DNA of 64,000 nucleotides from Desulfovibrio sp. Marseille-P6017. Its GTDB lineage: Bacteria; Bacillota_A; Clostridia; Peptostreptococcales; Peptostreptococcaceae. This document shows, in pieces, positions 26,294 to 35,639 of this stretch (position 1 is the stretch's first letter; every line of letters starts with the position of its first letter). The notes beneath the pieces were generated by a model. It worked only from the letters and a program-made list of their open reading frames with translations. It was not told the origin of the DNA and made no database searches. The position numbers and the translations under genes were made by a program. The stretch covers positions 15,507-79,506 of the forward strand of contig UWOR01000015.1 of assembly GCA_900604495.1 (NCBI GenBank). The letters are read 5' to 3'.

Positions 26294-26331
26294 AAAAAAG
26301 ATGGTTATGATAATCCATTTCCATCTTTTTT
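26294..26331. terminator. terminator between convergent antiporter and PhnA-like genes
   Basis: AAAAAGATGG and CCATCTTTTT arms with flanking A and T runs. Confidence 0.75.
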
Positions 26332-26339
26332 TCAATTTA

Positions 26340-26681
26340 TTAAGCTTTTTTAACAACTGAAGATTTTAGTTTCATAGCTCCGAAACCATCTATTTTACAT
26401 TCTATATCATGTCCATCAGCAGCATCTGGTATTAAACGTATACTTTTTACTTTTGTTCCAATTTTTATAGATGAAGAACTTCCTTTTACTTTAAGGTCTT
26501 TTATTACTGTTACAGCATCTCCATCATTTAATATGTTTCCATTTGCATCCTTTATAACACTTGTTTCCTCAGCTTCTGATGCTGAAGGGTTCCATTCATG
26601 TGCACATTCTGGACATACTAAAAGACTTCCATCTTCATAAGTGTATTCTGAGTTACATTTTGGACAATTTGGTAAATTCAT
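26340..26681 (-). CDS. yjdM: PhnA/YjdM family zinc-ribbon protein
   Basis: The 113-residue protein begins with a zinc ribbon ([12 protein letters not shown]...[11 protein letters not shown]) and continues with the PhnA domain ([39 protein letters not shown] end). The start MNLPNCPKC is chosen because GGAGG lies 9 bases upstream. A longer start at 26711 would place that site inside the coding region. Despite the old name, a role in phosphonate use is not supported; function unclear. Confidence 0.88.
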   Translation of the reverse strand: MNLPNCPKCNSEYTYEDGSLLVCPECAHEWNPSASEAEETSVIKDANGNILNDGDAVTVIKDLKVKGSSSSIKIGTKVKSIRLIPDAADGHDIECKIDGFGAMKLKSSVVKKA

Positions 26682-26795
26682 AATTGCATTTCCTCCGTTC
26701 ATCGTTGTCATTTTTAATTCTTTTACAGGTATTTATAATATCATATTCTCATAAGATTGACAAACTATCCTGCTAACTATATTTTATGTTATATA

Positions 26796-27386
26796 TTAAA
26801 AATTATATATATTTGCATCTTCGTCTTTTTCTGATTTTTCACCTTCATTTGTATTAACTGAACCAATTTTAGCAATCATTAATTCCTCATTAATATCTGC
26901 TTTTACACTCTTAGGTATATTTATATCTTTAACTAGTATTTGATCACCGTATTCTAACTCAGATACATTTATTTCTATATTTTGTGGTATTTCACTTGCT
27001 TCTCCTTGTAATGGTATCTCCGAAATAAAATCTTCTATTAACAATCGTCTTGATTCTAATCCTTCTTGACCTATAAAATTAACTGGTACTTTTAATTTTA
27101 TGGTCTCACCCTTTTTTATACATTGGAAATCTATATGTATTATATTTCCAAAAGGATCTCTTTGTAACTCTTTAATTACACACTTTTTTATATCCCCATT
27201 TAAGTTTAGATTTAGAATAGAACTGTCTGTATAGTTTAGTATATTTATCATTTCTCTTTTAGTTATTTTAGCTGATATTGATTTATCTAAATTCTGTCCA
27301 TAAAGTATACATGGAATTTCTCCATCATGTCTAACTTTATTTACTTTCTCATCTCTTTTTGTAATATTAAACTCTAAGTTTTTCAT
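26796..27386 (-). CDS. rplY: ribosomal protein bL25 (Ctc/TL5 type)
   Basis: The 196-residue protein matches the long L25/Ctc form: an N-terminal 5S rRNA-binding domain (FNITKRDEKVNKVRHDGEIPCILYG, VIKELQRDPFGNIIHIDFQCI) and a C-terminal TL5 domain (VPVNFIGQEG, PQNIEINVSELEYGDQILVKDI). The first few positions of the family (REKxGKG) vary here. It ends in an acidic tail. It is a single gene. Confidence 0.93.
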   Translation of the reverse strand: MKNLEFNITKRDEKVNKVRHDGEIPCILYGQNLDKSISAKITKREMINILNYTDSSILNLNLNGDIKKCVIKELQRDPFGNIIHIDFQCIKKGETIKLKVPVNFIGQEGLESRRLLIEDFISEIPLQGEASEIPQNIEINVSELEYGDQILVKDINIPKSVKADINEELMIAKIGSVNTNEGEKSEKDEDANIYNF

Positions 27387-27579
27387 AGTAATCCCTTCCT
27401 TACATATCTTTATATTTTACCTACTTTTATATATAGTCTTTTTTGTAATGAAAGATGATTACTTTTATAAAGAAATCTGCACATATATATACCTATACTC
27501 AAATAAGAGATACTATTCTTTTATTCATAACTTATTTAATTAGAGAAAATTTTATACATTATAATTAAACTCTTCATAT

Positions 27580-27616
27580 AAAAAGTCTTGGCCATTTTAT
27601 TATGCCAAGACTTTTT
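27580..27616 (-). terminator. terminator after uxaC
   Basis: AAAAAGTCTTGGC pairs with GCCAAGACTTTTT around an AT loop, 58 bases beyond the uxaC stop. Confidence 0.85.
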
Positions 27617-27673
27617 ATATATTACTCTACCCTTATCAAAGTAATATATCTTTTTAAATAAATATATTTATAT

Positions 27674-29074
27674 TTAATTCTTTAAATATTTTTCTATATT
27701 GTTATAACATATATTTTCTATAATTTCACCTAATATTTCCATATCATTAGGGTATTCGCCATTATCTACTAAACATCCTATGTAATTACATAAAATTCTT
27801 CTAAAGTATTCATGTCTAGTATACGATAAAAAGCTTCTTGAGTCTGTAAGCATACCCACAAATTGGCTTATAAGACCCAGTTGAGATAAAGCCATCATTT
27901 GTCTTTCCATACCATCCTTTTGATCGTTAAACCACCATCCAGAACCAAATTGAATTTTTCCAGAAACTCCTCCGCCTTGGAAATTACCAATCATAGTTCC
28001 TAAAACTTCATTATCTTTTGGGTTTAAACAATATAATATAGTCTTTGGAAGTTCATATGTCATATCTAATGCATCTAATAATCTAGATAAACCTGTTGCT
28101 ATTTCTCCATCATCTATACTATCAAATCCTACATCCGCACCTAACTTTTTAAACATTCTAGTGTTATTATTTCTAAGTGCTCCTATATGTAACTGCATTA
28201 CCATATTACGTTTACTATACATTCTTGCTAAACTTATCATAGTTAATGTAAAGTATTTTTCTATCTCTTCTTTAGATAGTTCTTCGTTAGCTAAAGCCTT
28301 TTTTAATATATCATTAACTTCTTCAGCTGTAGCTTCTCTAAAGTAAACTCTCTCTAAAGAATGATCAGTTATTTTACACCCATTTTCAACAAAGAAATCT
28401 AATCTTTTTTCTAGTACTTTTAATAAAGTTTCATAATCATTTATATCTATGTTTTCTGTCTTTCCTAATAAGCTTATATATTCAGAAAATCCTTCTAATT
28501 GTATTTTCAGAACTCTATCAGGTCTAAAACTTGGCCTAACTTCACATTCAAAGCTTTTATCTTTTGATATCTGAATATGATATTCAAGATTATCTATTGG
28601 GTCATCTGTTGTTCCTATATACTTAACATTAGATTTTTTTATCATAGCTCTTGCACTAAATTCATCACTATTTATTATTTTATTACATTTATCCCATATA
28701 AGTTTACAAGTCTTTGGACTTAATGTTTCTTCTATTCCAAAATATCTTTTCAGCTCTAGATGAGACCAGTGATACATTGGATTTCCTATTAAATATGGCA
28801 TAACCTTTGCAAAAGCTTCAAACTTTTCATAGTCACTAGCATCTCCAGTGATATATTTCTCTTCTATACCAAAACTTCTCATGGTTCTCCATTTATAATG
28901 GTCGCCACCTAGCCAAATTTCAGTTATATTGTTATACCTCTTATCTTCTGCTATCTCTTTTGGATTTAAGTGACAATGATAGTCACATATAGGCATATTT
29001 TTAGCATGATTATGATATAAATTTATTGCTGTATCTGTTGATAGTAAGAAATTATCGTCCATGAATTTTCTCAT
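27674..29074 (-). CDS. uxaC: glucuronate isomerase
   Basis: UxaC converts D-glucuronate to D-fructuronate (and galacturonate to tagaturonate). The protein of about 466 residues is the normal length: NMPICDYHCHLNPKEIAED with the metal-binding HxH, YIGTTDDPIDNL, MQLHIGALRNNNTRMF, GFDSIDDGEIATGLSRLLD and LGMLTDSRSFLSYTRHEYFRRIL-like end. The start at 29074 (MRKFMDDNF) follows a GAGGAG site; an ATG 15 bases earlier overlaps that site. It is the last gene of the uxu cluster but lies behind a terminator-like hairpin. Confidence 0.96.
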   Translation of the reverse strand: MRKFMDDNFLLSTDTAINLYHNHAKNMPICDYHCHLNPKEIAEDKRYNNITEIWLGGDHYKWRTMRSFGIEEKYITGDASDYEKFEAFAKVMPYLIGNPMYHWSHLELKRYFGIEETLSPKTCKLIWDKCNKIINSDEFSARAMIKKSNVKYIGTTDDPIDNLEYHIQISKDKSFECEVRPSFRPDRVLKIQLEGFSEYISLLGKTENIDINDYETLLKVLEKRLDFFVENGCKITDHSLERVYFREATAEEVNDILKKALANEELSKEEIEKYFTLTMISLARMYSKRNMVMQLHIGALRNNNTRMFKKLGADVGFDSIDDGEIATGLSRLLDALDMTYELPKTILYCLNPKDNEVLGTMIGNFQGGGVSGKIQFGSGWWFNDQKDGMERQMMALSQLGLISQFVGMLTDSRSFLSYTRHEYFRRILCNYIGCLVDNGEYPNDMEILGEIIENICYNNIEKYLKN

Positions 29075-29104
29075 TTTACTACTCCTCATAAAATATTATT
29101 TAAA

Positions 29105-29138
29105 ATAAAAGCCCTTGCTAAAACAAGAGCTTTTATTA
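29105..29138 (-). terminator. terminator-like hairpin between uxuA and uxaC
   Basis: AATAAAAGCTCTTG pairs with CAAGGGCTTTTATT with one G-T, followed by T-rich sequence on the minus strand. It should lower or uncouple uxaC expression from the upstream genes. Confidence 0.65.
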
Positions 29139-29145
29139 ATTATTA

Positions 29146-30195
29146 TTATTTTTTGCCTTTATTTATAGCTTCTTTAATACCATTTATATATACAGCTCCT
29201 AAAGCTCTATCATATAAACCATATCCTGGTCTTCCAGTTTCACCCCATATCATTCTTCCATGATCTGGTCTGAATGGTCCATCAAAATTATAGTCACAGT
29301 AAGCCTTAACTATTTCATAGAAATCTAATGATCCTTCTTCTGATAAGTGAGCAACTTCATTAAAGCTGCTTTCTCCTGTTATTTTAACATTTCTTAAATG
29401 AGCAAAATGTATTCTATTTCTTTCTTGTCCAAAATGTTTTATCATTTCAACTACATCATTAGTTTTACTTGCACCAAAAGATCCTGTACATAAAGTAACC
29501 CCATTGTAGTAACTATCATATAAGTCTAAGAATCTATCTAAGTTTTCTGTATTTGTTATTATTCTTGGTAGTCCAAATATTGACCATGGTGGATCATCTG
29601 GATGTATAGCCATTTTAACTTCTTCTTCTTCCGCTGTTGGCATTATTCCTTTTATGAAGTACTCTAAGTTTTCCCAAAGTTTTTCTTCATCAATATCTTT
29701 ATATTGATCAAGTAATGCACCTAATCCGCCTTCACCATATGAAGTATCCCATCCTGGTAATTCTAATTCCCCTAATGCTGGGTCCATTTTAGCAACCTGT
29801 TCTTCATCATATATTAAACAAGTTGAACCATCTTCTAACTCATATTCTAAATCAGAACGAGTCCAGTCAAATACTGGCATGAAGTTGTAGCATATAGTTT
29901 TTATTCCTGCTTTACTTAAGTTTCTTATAGTTTGACAATAGTTTTCTATATATTTATCTCTAGTTGGTAATCCTAACTTTATATCTTCATGTACTGGAAC
30001 ACTTTCTATTACAGAAAGTTCTAATCCTGCATTTTCAACCGTTTTCTTTAACTCTAATATTCTCTCTAAAGGCCATACTTCACCTACTGGTATATCATAT
30101 ATAGCCGTTACAATGCCTTTCATTCCTGGTATTTGACGTATGTACTCTATTTTAACAGGGTCATCTTGTCCATACCATCTAAATGTCATTTCCAT
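29146..30195 (-). CDS. uxuA: mannonate dehydratase
   Basis: UxuA removes water from D-mannonate to give 2-keto-3-deoxygluconate, using Mn2+ or Fe2+. The 349 residues are the family length: [20 protein letters not shown] at the N-terminus, [57 protein letters not shown] and the end [11 protein letters not shown] with the metal-site His. It lies 42 bases after kdgK. Confidence 0.97.
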   Translation of the reverse strand: MEMTFRWYGQDDPVKIEYIRQIPGMKGIVTAIYDIPVGEVWPLERILELKKTVENAGLELSVIESVPVHEDIKLGLPTRDKYIENYCQTIRNLSKAGIKTICYNFMPVFDWTRSDLEYELEDGSTCLIYDEEQVAKMDPALGELELPGWDTSYGEGGLGALLDQYKDIDEEKLWENLEYFIKGIMPTAEEEEVKMAIHPDDPPWSIFGLPRIITNTENLDRFLDLYDSYYNGVTLCTGSFGASKTNDVVEMIKHFGQERNRIHFAHLRNVKITGESSFNEVAHLSEEGSLDFYEIVKAYCDYNFDGPFRPDHGRMIWGETGRPGYGLYDRALGAVYINGIKEAINKGKK

Positions 30196-30237
30196 AGATA
30201 CTATTCCTCCTAATTATATATATATATTCCTTTATAT

Positions 30238-31269
30238 TTATCTATTTATGTTTTCAATTCCACTATTCATAAGAGCCTGTACTTGCTCTAAATCCACCAT
30301 ATTTATATCGCCCTTTATACTATGTTTTAAAGCGCCTGCACAAGTTCCAAACTCAACAATTTCATTGCTATTCATATTAGTTAAAATTCCATGTAAGATT
30401 CCAGCTGTATATGCATCTCCTCCACCGACTCTATCTAATATGTCAATATCATGTACTCTTGATGCACTTAACGTCTTGCCGTCAAAGAAAAATCCTTGTA
30501 ATAAATTATTATTAACTGATTTCACAGTTCTCTTTGTACATGATGCAAACTTTATATTTGGATATTGCTTAAATAGTTCACTGTATAAATCTTTTAATTT
30601 TGATTCAAAAGTTTCTTCTTCTATTACGTCATACTTTAATATATTTATAAAGTCTAATATTCCTAAAAATGCTATGTCAACAAAAGGTAGTATCTCTAGC
30701 ATAAAACTTCTAGCTTCCTCTAAAGACCAAAGTTTTGATCTATAATTAGAATCATATGATACTAGTATACCTTTTTCTTTAGCAGTTTTTATAAGCTCAA
30801 CAGATATTTCATACAAATTAGAGCTTAAAGCCGGTGTTATCCCTGATATATGTAGCATTTTGACACCATTTAAAATATTATCAAAGTTAAACTCTTCTTT
30901 CTTTGCTAATGATATAGAAGAATATTGTCTGTCATATATTACATTAGAGTTTCTAACCCCAAAACCTTGCTCTAAGAAATATATACCAAGTCTTCCTTCT
31001 CCTCTTAAAACATCTTTTGTGTCAACACCAAAACTACTCATAGACCTTATTACTTTATCCCCCAAAGCATTATCTGGTAATTTTGTAACTAACTTTGTAT
31101 TATGCCCAAACATACTTAAACTACAAACAACATTAGCTTCTCCCCCAGCATAAGTTGCATCAAACTCTTGTGCTTGTATAACCCTTTGGAAGTTTGTAGG
31201 AGTAAGTCTAAGCATAACTTCTCCAAAGGCTAGCACTTTATTATTTTGATTATTTTCTAATTTGTGCAA
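30238..31269 (-). CDS. kdgK: 2-keto-3-deoxygluconate kinase (PfkB)
   Basis: KdgK phosphorylates KDG to KDPG with ATP. The 343-residue PfkB protein shows VLAFGEVMLRLTP, DATYAGGEANVVCSLSMFGH, VSYDSNYRSKLWS and the anion-hole/catalytic segment DRVGGGDAYTAGILHG. Its start overlaps the 3' end of kdgA by 20 nt, so the two are translated together. Confidence 0.93.
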   Translation of the reverse strand: MHKLENNQNNKVLAFGEVMLRLTPTNFQRVIQAQEFDATYAGGEANVVCSLSMFGHNTKLVTKLPDNALGDKVIRSMSSFGVDTKDVLRGEGRLGIYFLEQGFGVRNSNVIYDRQYSSISLAKKEEFNFDNILNGVKMLHISGITPALSSNLYEISVELIKTAKEKGILVSYDSNYRSKLWSLEEARSFMLEILPFVDIAFLGILDFINILKYDVIEEETFESKLKDLYSELFKQYPNIKFASCTKRTVKSVNNNLLQGFFFDGKTLSASRVHDIDILDRVGGGDAYTAGILHGILTNMNSNEIVEFGTCAGALKHSIKGDINMVDLEQVQALMNSGIENINR

Positions 31270-31861
31270 TTTTAGATTTAAACTCTTTAGCTAAATTTTC
31301 TATATCATCTAAAGAGCCTGCTCCTAATAGTGAACTTCCTACTCCTACACAAGAAACTCCCATTTCAAACCATTGTTCTATATTATCTATAGATACACCA
31401 CCTGTTGGCATAACTTCAACATGAGGTATTGGAGCTTTTAATGCTTTAACATATTTAGGTCCAAAAACCTCCCCTGGAAATAACTTAATCATCTTATTTC
31501 CTTTATCTAATGCATTCATAACTTCTGTTACTGTCATACACCCTGGTAAATATAATGTATTCATTTCATTACAAACACTATTTACTTCATCAGAAAACCC
31601 AGGGCTTACAACATAACTTGCGCCTGCTTCTATAGCATCTTTTGCCATTTTTCTATTTAATACACTACCTACACCAACCAATACATCATTATAGTTTTCA
31701 CTAACATTTTTTATTAGCTCAACTACATTTGGTATTGTATAAGTAAGTTCTATAGCTTTTACACCACCATTTACACAAGCATTTATATATCCAATAGCTT
31801 CTTCATGGTCTTTAGCTCTTATTACAGCTACTATACCTTCTTCTTTTATTTTGTTTAACAT
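31250..31861 (-). CDS. kdgA: KDPG/KHG aldolase
   Basis: It cleaves 2-keto-3-deoxy-6-phosphogluconate to pyruvate and glyceraldehyde-3-phosphate. The 203-residue TIM-barrel protein shows GIVAVIRAKDHEEAIGYI with the catalytic-region Glu/Arg, IELTYTIPNV, VGVGSVLNRKMAKDAIEAGA, the Schiff-base Lys in MIKLFPGEVFGPKYVKALK and VMPTGGVSIDNI. It lies between uxuB and kdgK. Confidence 0.95.
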   Translation of the reverse strand: MLNKIKEEGIVAVIRAKDHEEAIGYINACVNGGVKAIELTYTIPNVVELIKNVSENYNDVLVGVGSVLNRKMAKDAIEAGASYVVSPGFSDEVNSVCNEMNTLYLPGCMTVTEVMNALDKGNKMIKLFPGEVFGPKYVKALKAPIPHVEVMPTGGVSIDNIEQWFEMGVSCVGVGSSLLGAGSLDDIENLAKEFKSKIAQIRK

Positions 31862-31890
31862 AATAATATATGCCCCCTATATCGTAAAGA

Positions 31891-32742
31891 TTAAACTCCA
31901 GAATAAGCTGAGAATGCGCCATCAACTGGTATGCATACTCCATTAACAAATCCTGATGCTTTACTATCTACTAAGTATAATAAAGTACCTAATAGTTCTT
32001 CTGCTTCTCCAAATCTTCCCATTGGAGTGCTATTTAATATTTTCTCACTTCTTGGTGTTGGAGTTCCATCTTCGTTGAATAATAATCTCTCATTTTGTGC
32101 TGTTACAAAGAATCCTGGCGCTATTGCATTTACTCTTATTCCAACCTTTGACATATGTACTGCTAACCATTGAGTAAAGTTACTTACTGCAGCCTTAGCT
32201 CCTGAATATGCAGGTATTTTTGTAAGAGGTGTATAAGCATTCATTGATGATATATTTATTATTGTTGCACCTTCTCTATTTATCATGTCTTTTGAAAACT
32301 CTTGTGATGGAAGTAATGTTCCTAAGAAGTTTAAGTTAAATACAAAATTTACACCTTCTGGATCTAAATCAAAGAAAGTAGTTAATTCTTCATTATTTAA
32401 ATCTTCTGGTAATAAGTATTCATTAGTTGTAGTTCCTTTTGGATGGTTTCCACCAGCTCCATTTATTAATATGTCACATGGACCGAATTCTTTTAATATT
32501 ATTTCATGAGCATTTTTTATGCTTTCTTTATTTAATACATTTGTTTCTATACCTATAGCAATTCCGCCTTTAGCTTTTATTTCTTCAGCTTTGGCATTGC
32601 ATACATCTTGGTTTAATGCAAGTATCGCTACTTTAGCTCCACATTCAGCTAAAGCATCAGCCATAGCTCCACATAGTACTCCTGTTCCCCCTGTTACTAC
32701 TGCTACTTTATTTTTTAAATCAACATTAAATGGTAATTTCAT
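31891..32742 (-). CDS. uxuB: SDR-family D-fructuronate reductase (mannonate oxidoreductase)
   Basis: This short-chain dehydrogenase replaces the unrelated long-chain UxuB of enteric bacteria; gene context assigns fructuronate to mannonate. The 283-residue protein has the NAD(P) motif VAVVTGGTGVLCGAMADALAE, the strand INGAGGNHP, the Ser-Tyr-Lys triad in NISSMNAYTPLTKIPAYSGAKAA and VRVNAIAPGFF-like GIRVNAIAPGFF. It is the first gene of the cluster, with GGGAGG upstream and an operator-like palindrome in the promoter region. Confidence 0.9.
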   Translation of the reverse strand: MKLPFNVDLKNKVAVVTGGTGVLCGAMADALAECGAKVAILALNQDVCNAKAEEIKAKGGIAIGIETNVLNKESIKNAHEIILKEFGPCDILINGAGGNHPKGTTTNEYLLPEDLNNEELTTFFDLDPEGVNFVFNLNFLGTLLPSQEFSKDMINREGATIINISSMNAYTPLTKIPAYSGAKAAVSNFTQWLAVHMSKVGIRVNAIAPGFFVTAQNERLLFNEDGTPTPRSEKILNSTPMGRFGEAEELLGTLLYLVDSKASGFVNGVCIPVDGAFSAYSGV

Positions 32743-32788
32743 ATTTTGCCTCCCAAGTTTATATATATTATATGCAAGTTATTCATAC

Positions 32789-32808
32789 TTGTATACTAGC
32801 ATACATAA
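32789..32808. promoter_or_regulatory. operator-like palindrome upstream of uxuB
   Basis: TGTATACTAGCATACA is an inverted repeat (TGTAT/ATACA with extra pairing) 47 bases upstream of the uxuB ATG. On the minus strand it covers the -10 of a plausible promoter (TTGCAT, 17 bp, TAGTAT). It is a natural target for the adjacent GntR regulator. Confidence 0.55.
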
Positions 32809-32915
32809 CAAAATTATGCAAGCTTTTTCCCAAATATTTTTATCTATAAAAATAAAAAAAGGACAATGAAATATAATCCATTAACCTCCTCTATTTTTAC
32901 ATTTAAAATTTATAA

Positions 32916-33617
32916 CTAATTACTGCTTTTTAAATACTTTATTAAATCATTTTCTTGTGCAATAGCTAACCAGTCCTGGGTAGAATCTTTGATGTGAGAT
33001 GTTATAATTTCATCAATTCCGTCCATTGATTTATTTTTAATTAAATTTAAATACCTTTCATGATCTTCTATATTTTTCTTTTTATCATTTTTTAATTCAA
33101 TTAATAATCTCATTCTATTATAATGAGTGCTCATATTTAATATGCAATCCCATATATCACCTTTATTAGTTCCTCTAAATAATAACTCATGGAATTCTTT
33201 ATCTAACTTATGGAATTCAATTGCTGAATTAGATTTATTGCTTATTAATTTTTGAGCAAATAAATTTTTTTCTAACTCAATTATAATATCTTCACTTAGT
33301 CCATTGCATGCTTCTTTTAATACTTCTTTTTCTAGTGTATATCTCATGAATAAAGCTTGTTCAACCATATTAATATCTATTAATGATATATATGTTCCTG
33401 TTTGAGGCTTTACTTCTATTAAATGTTCATTTTTTAGTCTCATTAATACTTCTCTTATTGGTGTTCTAGATATTCCAAGCTTTTCAGATAAATCAGCTTC
33501 ACTTAGTAATTCACCTGGTTTTAAATTTAAAGTCATAATATTATCTTTTAATACTCTGTAAGCATAATCCTTACTATTTTCTTTTTCTTTTTTCTCATAT
33601 AATATCAAATTTTTCAA
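32916..33617 (-). CDS. GntR/FadR-family regulator of the glucuronate genes
   Basis: The 233-residue protein has an N-terminal winged helix (DNIMTLNLKPGELLSEADLSEKLG, ISRTPIREVLMRLKNEHLI) and a C-terminal FCD helical domain with His/Asp metal-ligand positions (FHKLDKEFHELLFRGTNK, DHERYLNLIKNKSMDGID, ITSHIKDS). The family includes UxuR/ExuR that bind hexuronate intermediates. Its position directly upstream of uxuB supports local control. It is probably a repressor released by a pathway intermediate; this is an inference. Confidence 0.87.
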   Translation of the reverse strand: MKNLILYEKKEKENSKDYAYRVLKDNIMTLNLKPGELLSEADLSEKLGISRTPIREVLMRLKNEHLIEVKPQTGTYISLIDINMVEQALFMRYTLEKEVLKEACNGLSEDIIIELEKNLFAQKLISNKSNSAIEFHKLDKEFHELLFRGTNKGDIWDCILNMSTHYNRMRLLIELKNDKKKNIEDHERYLNLIKNKSMDGIDEIITSHIKDSTQDWLAIAQENDLIKYLKSSN

Positions 33618-33752
33618 CTCCTTGACCTTATTTTTTAGATTTAACTATATTTATATTTTTGTAATTTATTTAATAAACATAACTTTCAGACTAATTTTCA
33701 AGTTTATATTATATCATTTATTTAATTTTGTCAAAATGATGCACACTTATAT

Positions 33753-34280
33753 CTAGCAGTTCCACTTTATTTTTGCTGGATTAGTCTCACCTATTATAGC
33801 AATTTTATGTAAAGCATCCTCCATTTTTTTACACTCTTTTTCTGCTATTTCATCATAAATTTCTATCGTTCCATTAACACCTATGGATTAGTATGCTATT
33901 GCTGCACAACCATAAAATGCAAGTCCTAAAGAACTTGTAACATTATTAATTGCTGTTGTCGCTGATCCTATTGCTCTAGCTGCAGCTTGTGCAGCTGGAT
34001 TTTCCTCTACTTCCCTTGCAACTATTTGAGCCTCCTTAATAATTTTTCTTGCTTCTGTTAATTTTATATTTCCTTATAACCATTGATTAGAAGCGTCCAA
34101 TACCATTCTTAAACGAGTATCATTAGGATACTCGTTTTCATAAATAGGTAAAATATAATCTTTCGCATATTCATTACACCATTTTACAATCGTTTTTTTA
34201 CTTTGTGTTTCTATTAATCTCATAAGAGAAACAATGTAGGGTGAATCTGCTTTTCCAAGCATTTTTCTTGCTTTAGCCAT
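33753..34280 (-). pseudogene. Imm5-like immunity protein relic
   Basis: The frame reads MAKARKMLGKADSPYIVSLM, then NEYPNDTRLRMVLDASNQWL, a TAA at 34074-34076, then an alanine-rich part (ENPAAQAAARAIGSATTAIN...GLAFYGCAAIAY), a second in-frame stop, and a final EKECKKMEDALHKIA segment. This pattern (NDxRxRxxLDAxxxWL followed by AAQAAARA) matches the Imm5-type putative immunity family linked to polymorphic toxins. Two nonsense codons in an otherwise continuous frame mark a recent pseudogene. No toxin gene is adjacent. Confidence 0.7.
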
Positions 34281-34351
34281 AATGACTCCTTCTTCTTAAA
34301 TATATTTTTATTCTATCATACAAAATACCATTCAATAGACTACTTAATATT

Positions 34352-35173
34352 TTATAAGTCATCACTTAAAACTTGACTTGGCCATGAAAGTAAACTCTTT
34401 CTTGATATTTTTAATTGCTTTTCATCTGGAAAATTCAGATCACAAAAATAATTATGGTAATTAGCTGTCCATACATATTTATCCCATACTCTTATATTCT
34501 TTCTATGAATATTTAACATTTCTTCAATTTTATCTTTATGTCTAAGTAATAGTTCTAATTGTATTCTCTCAAATTCATATTCATTATTACATTCTCTATA
34601 ATATTTAAATATAGTATTTAAATAATTTAAAAACCATTGCCCATCACTATCTATAAGTATTTTATTGTACTGTGGTGCTACATCATAATAATTTATATAT
34701 TTCTTTAATCTTTTTACAGTTTTATCATCTAGTATAATTCTTGGATAACATGCAAGCTTACTCTCTGTGTTATGCGCATCTAAAAGAGCTGGACCAAATA
34801 CAATGTCTTCATTTATATAAAACTCACCAACACTTACACCACCTCTAACAAAAAGTCCTTCTAATGATAGATTAAACTGATATTCTGATACATTATCCAG
34901 AATTTCATTTAATTCGGCTTCTCCATCATCTTTTATAGGGTATCCTATTATCATATTATCAGTGTATATTTTTATATTACCTTTGCTATATTTATTTGGA
35001 ATTATACATTGCTTATTCTTATTTATAAGATAGTTAATATCTTTTAATAACTCATCTCCATATCCATCTCTACATGAATCTATTATCATTTGCGAAAATC
35101 CAAGTATGTCTATTGCACATACCATTGAATTAACCAATTTAGGATTATCTTTATCATATTTTTGAGTATTCAT
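34352..35173 (-). CDS. Class III nucleotide-cyclase-like protein, Pycsar PycC type
   Basis: The 273-residue protein has a cyclase-like core: CAIDILGFSQMI with the first metal Asp, IKIYTDNMIIGYPI where other members have FSDS (second Asp), LFVRGGVSVGEFYINEDIVFGPALLDAHNTES and ACYPRIILDD. A helical C-terminal part ends with VWDKYVWTANYHNYFC. This motif order is that of PycC-like pyrimidine cyclases of Pycsar anti-phage systems and of related orphan proteins. No TIR or transmembrane cyclic-nucleotide effector is next to it. It is flanked by the Imm5 relic. Activity and product are inferred only. Confidence 0.55.
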   Translation of the reverse strand: MNTQKYDKDNPKLVNSMVCAIDILGFSQMIIDSCRDGYGDELLKDINYLINKNKQCIIPNKYSKGNIKIYTDNMIIGYPIKDDGEAELNEILDNVSEYQFNLSLEGLFVRGGVSVGEFYINEDIVFGPALLDAHNTESKLACYPRIILDDKTVKRLKKYINYYDVAPQYNKILIDSDGQWFLNYLNTIFKYYRECNNEYEFERIQLELLLRHKDKIEEMLNIHRKNIRVWDKYVWTANYHNYFCDLNFPDEKQLKISRKSLLSWPSQVLSDDL

Positions 35174-35639
35174 TTTAACACGTCCTTACATATTTATTTT
35201 TAATTCTATATTATAAACACTAATTAGTTTATTAAATTAAAGTTTATAATTTTTAACATTTGTTATAACTAAACTTTGTTATTATTCTAAAAAAAACCGT
35301 ATCATTTATTTGTGATACGGTTCTCCGTATCGGTGTTAAGTGAGGTTGTAAACTTGCTCATTACTTTTCTCCTTTTCTAATATACTTTTAAAATTATAAT
35401 TTAATTACGAGCTACATCCCCATATTATTCTATATAGTAATGTTCAAATTCAACATAGTTGCTCCAAAATTTCTTAACCTAAAAGAAGAAGGAGCATCCT
35501 TAACTGATACTCCTTCTCAAAACTTACTTTATATCCAATTGCTTGTTATCCTTTACCATCTTACCCCATTCCCCTAACATCATAATAACTTTCTCAAGTG
35601 AATATCAAGAGTTTTCTAAATTAATCCTTAACAGCTAGT
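35173..35639. other. intergenic: two hairpins, a direct-repeat copy, a possible tiny ORF
   Basis: Hairpins at 35291-35322 (AACCGTATCA/TGATACGGTT plus T8) and 35484-35517 (GAAGGAGTATC/GATGCTCCTTC) look like minus-strand terminators. Between them GGAGAAAAGT precedes ATG for a 19-residue frame (MSKFTTSLNTDTENRITNK, about 35302-35361). Its end is part of the imperfect repeat found again at 40612. The far right reads like the decayed end of a minus-strand gene (YSLEKVIMMLGEWGKMVKD). Confidence 0.5.
35302..35328. repeat. 27-bp imperfect direct repeat, left copy
   Basis: It matches 40612-40638 in the same orientation at 23 of 27 positions; the shared core on the minus strand is GGAGAAC(C/A)GTATCA. 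The two copies bracket the two-component/ABC module. Confidence 0.6.
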
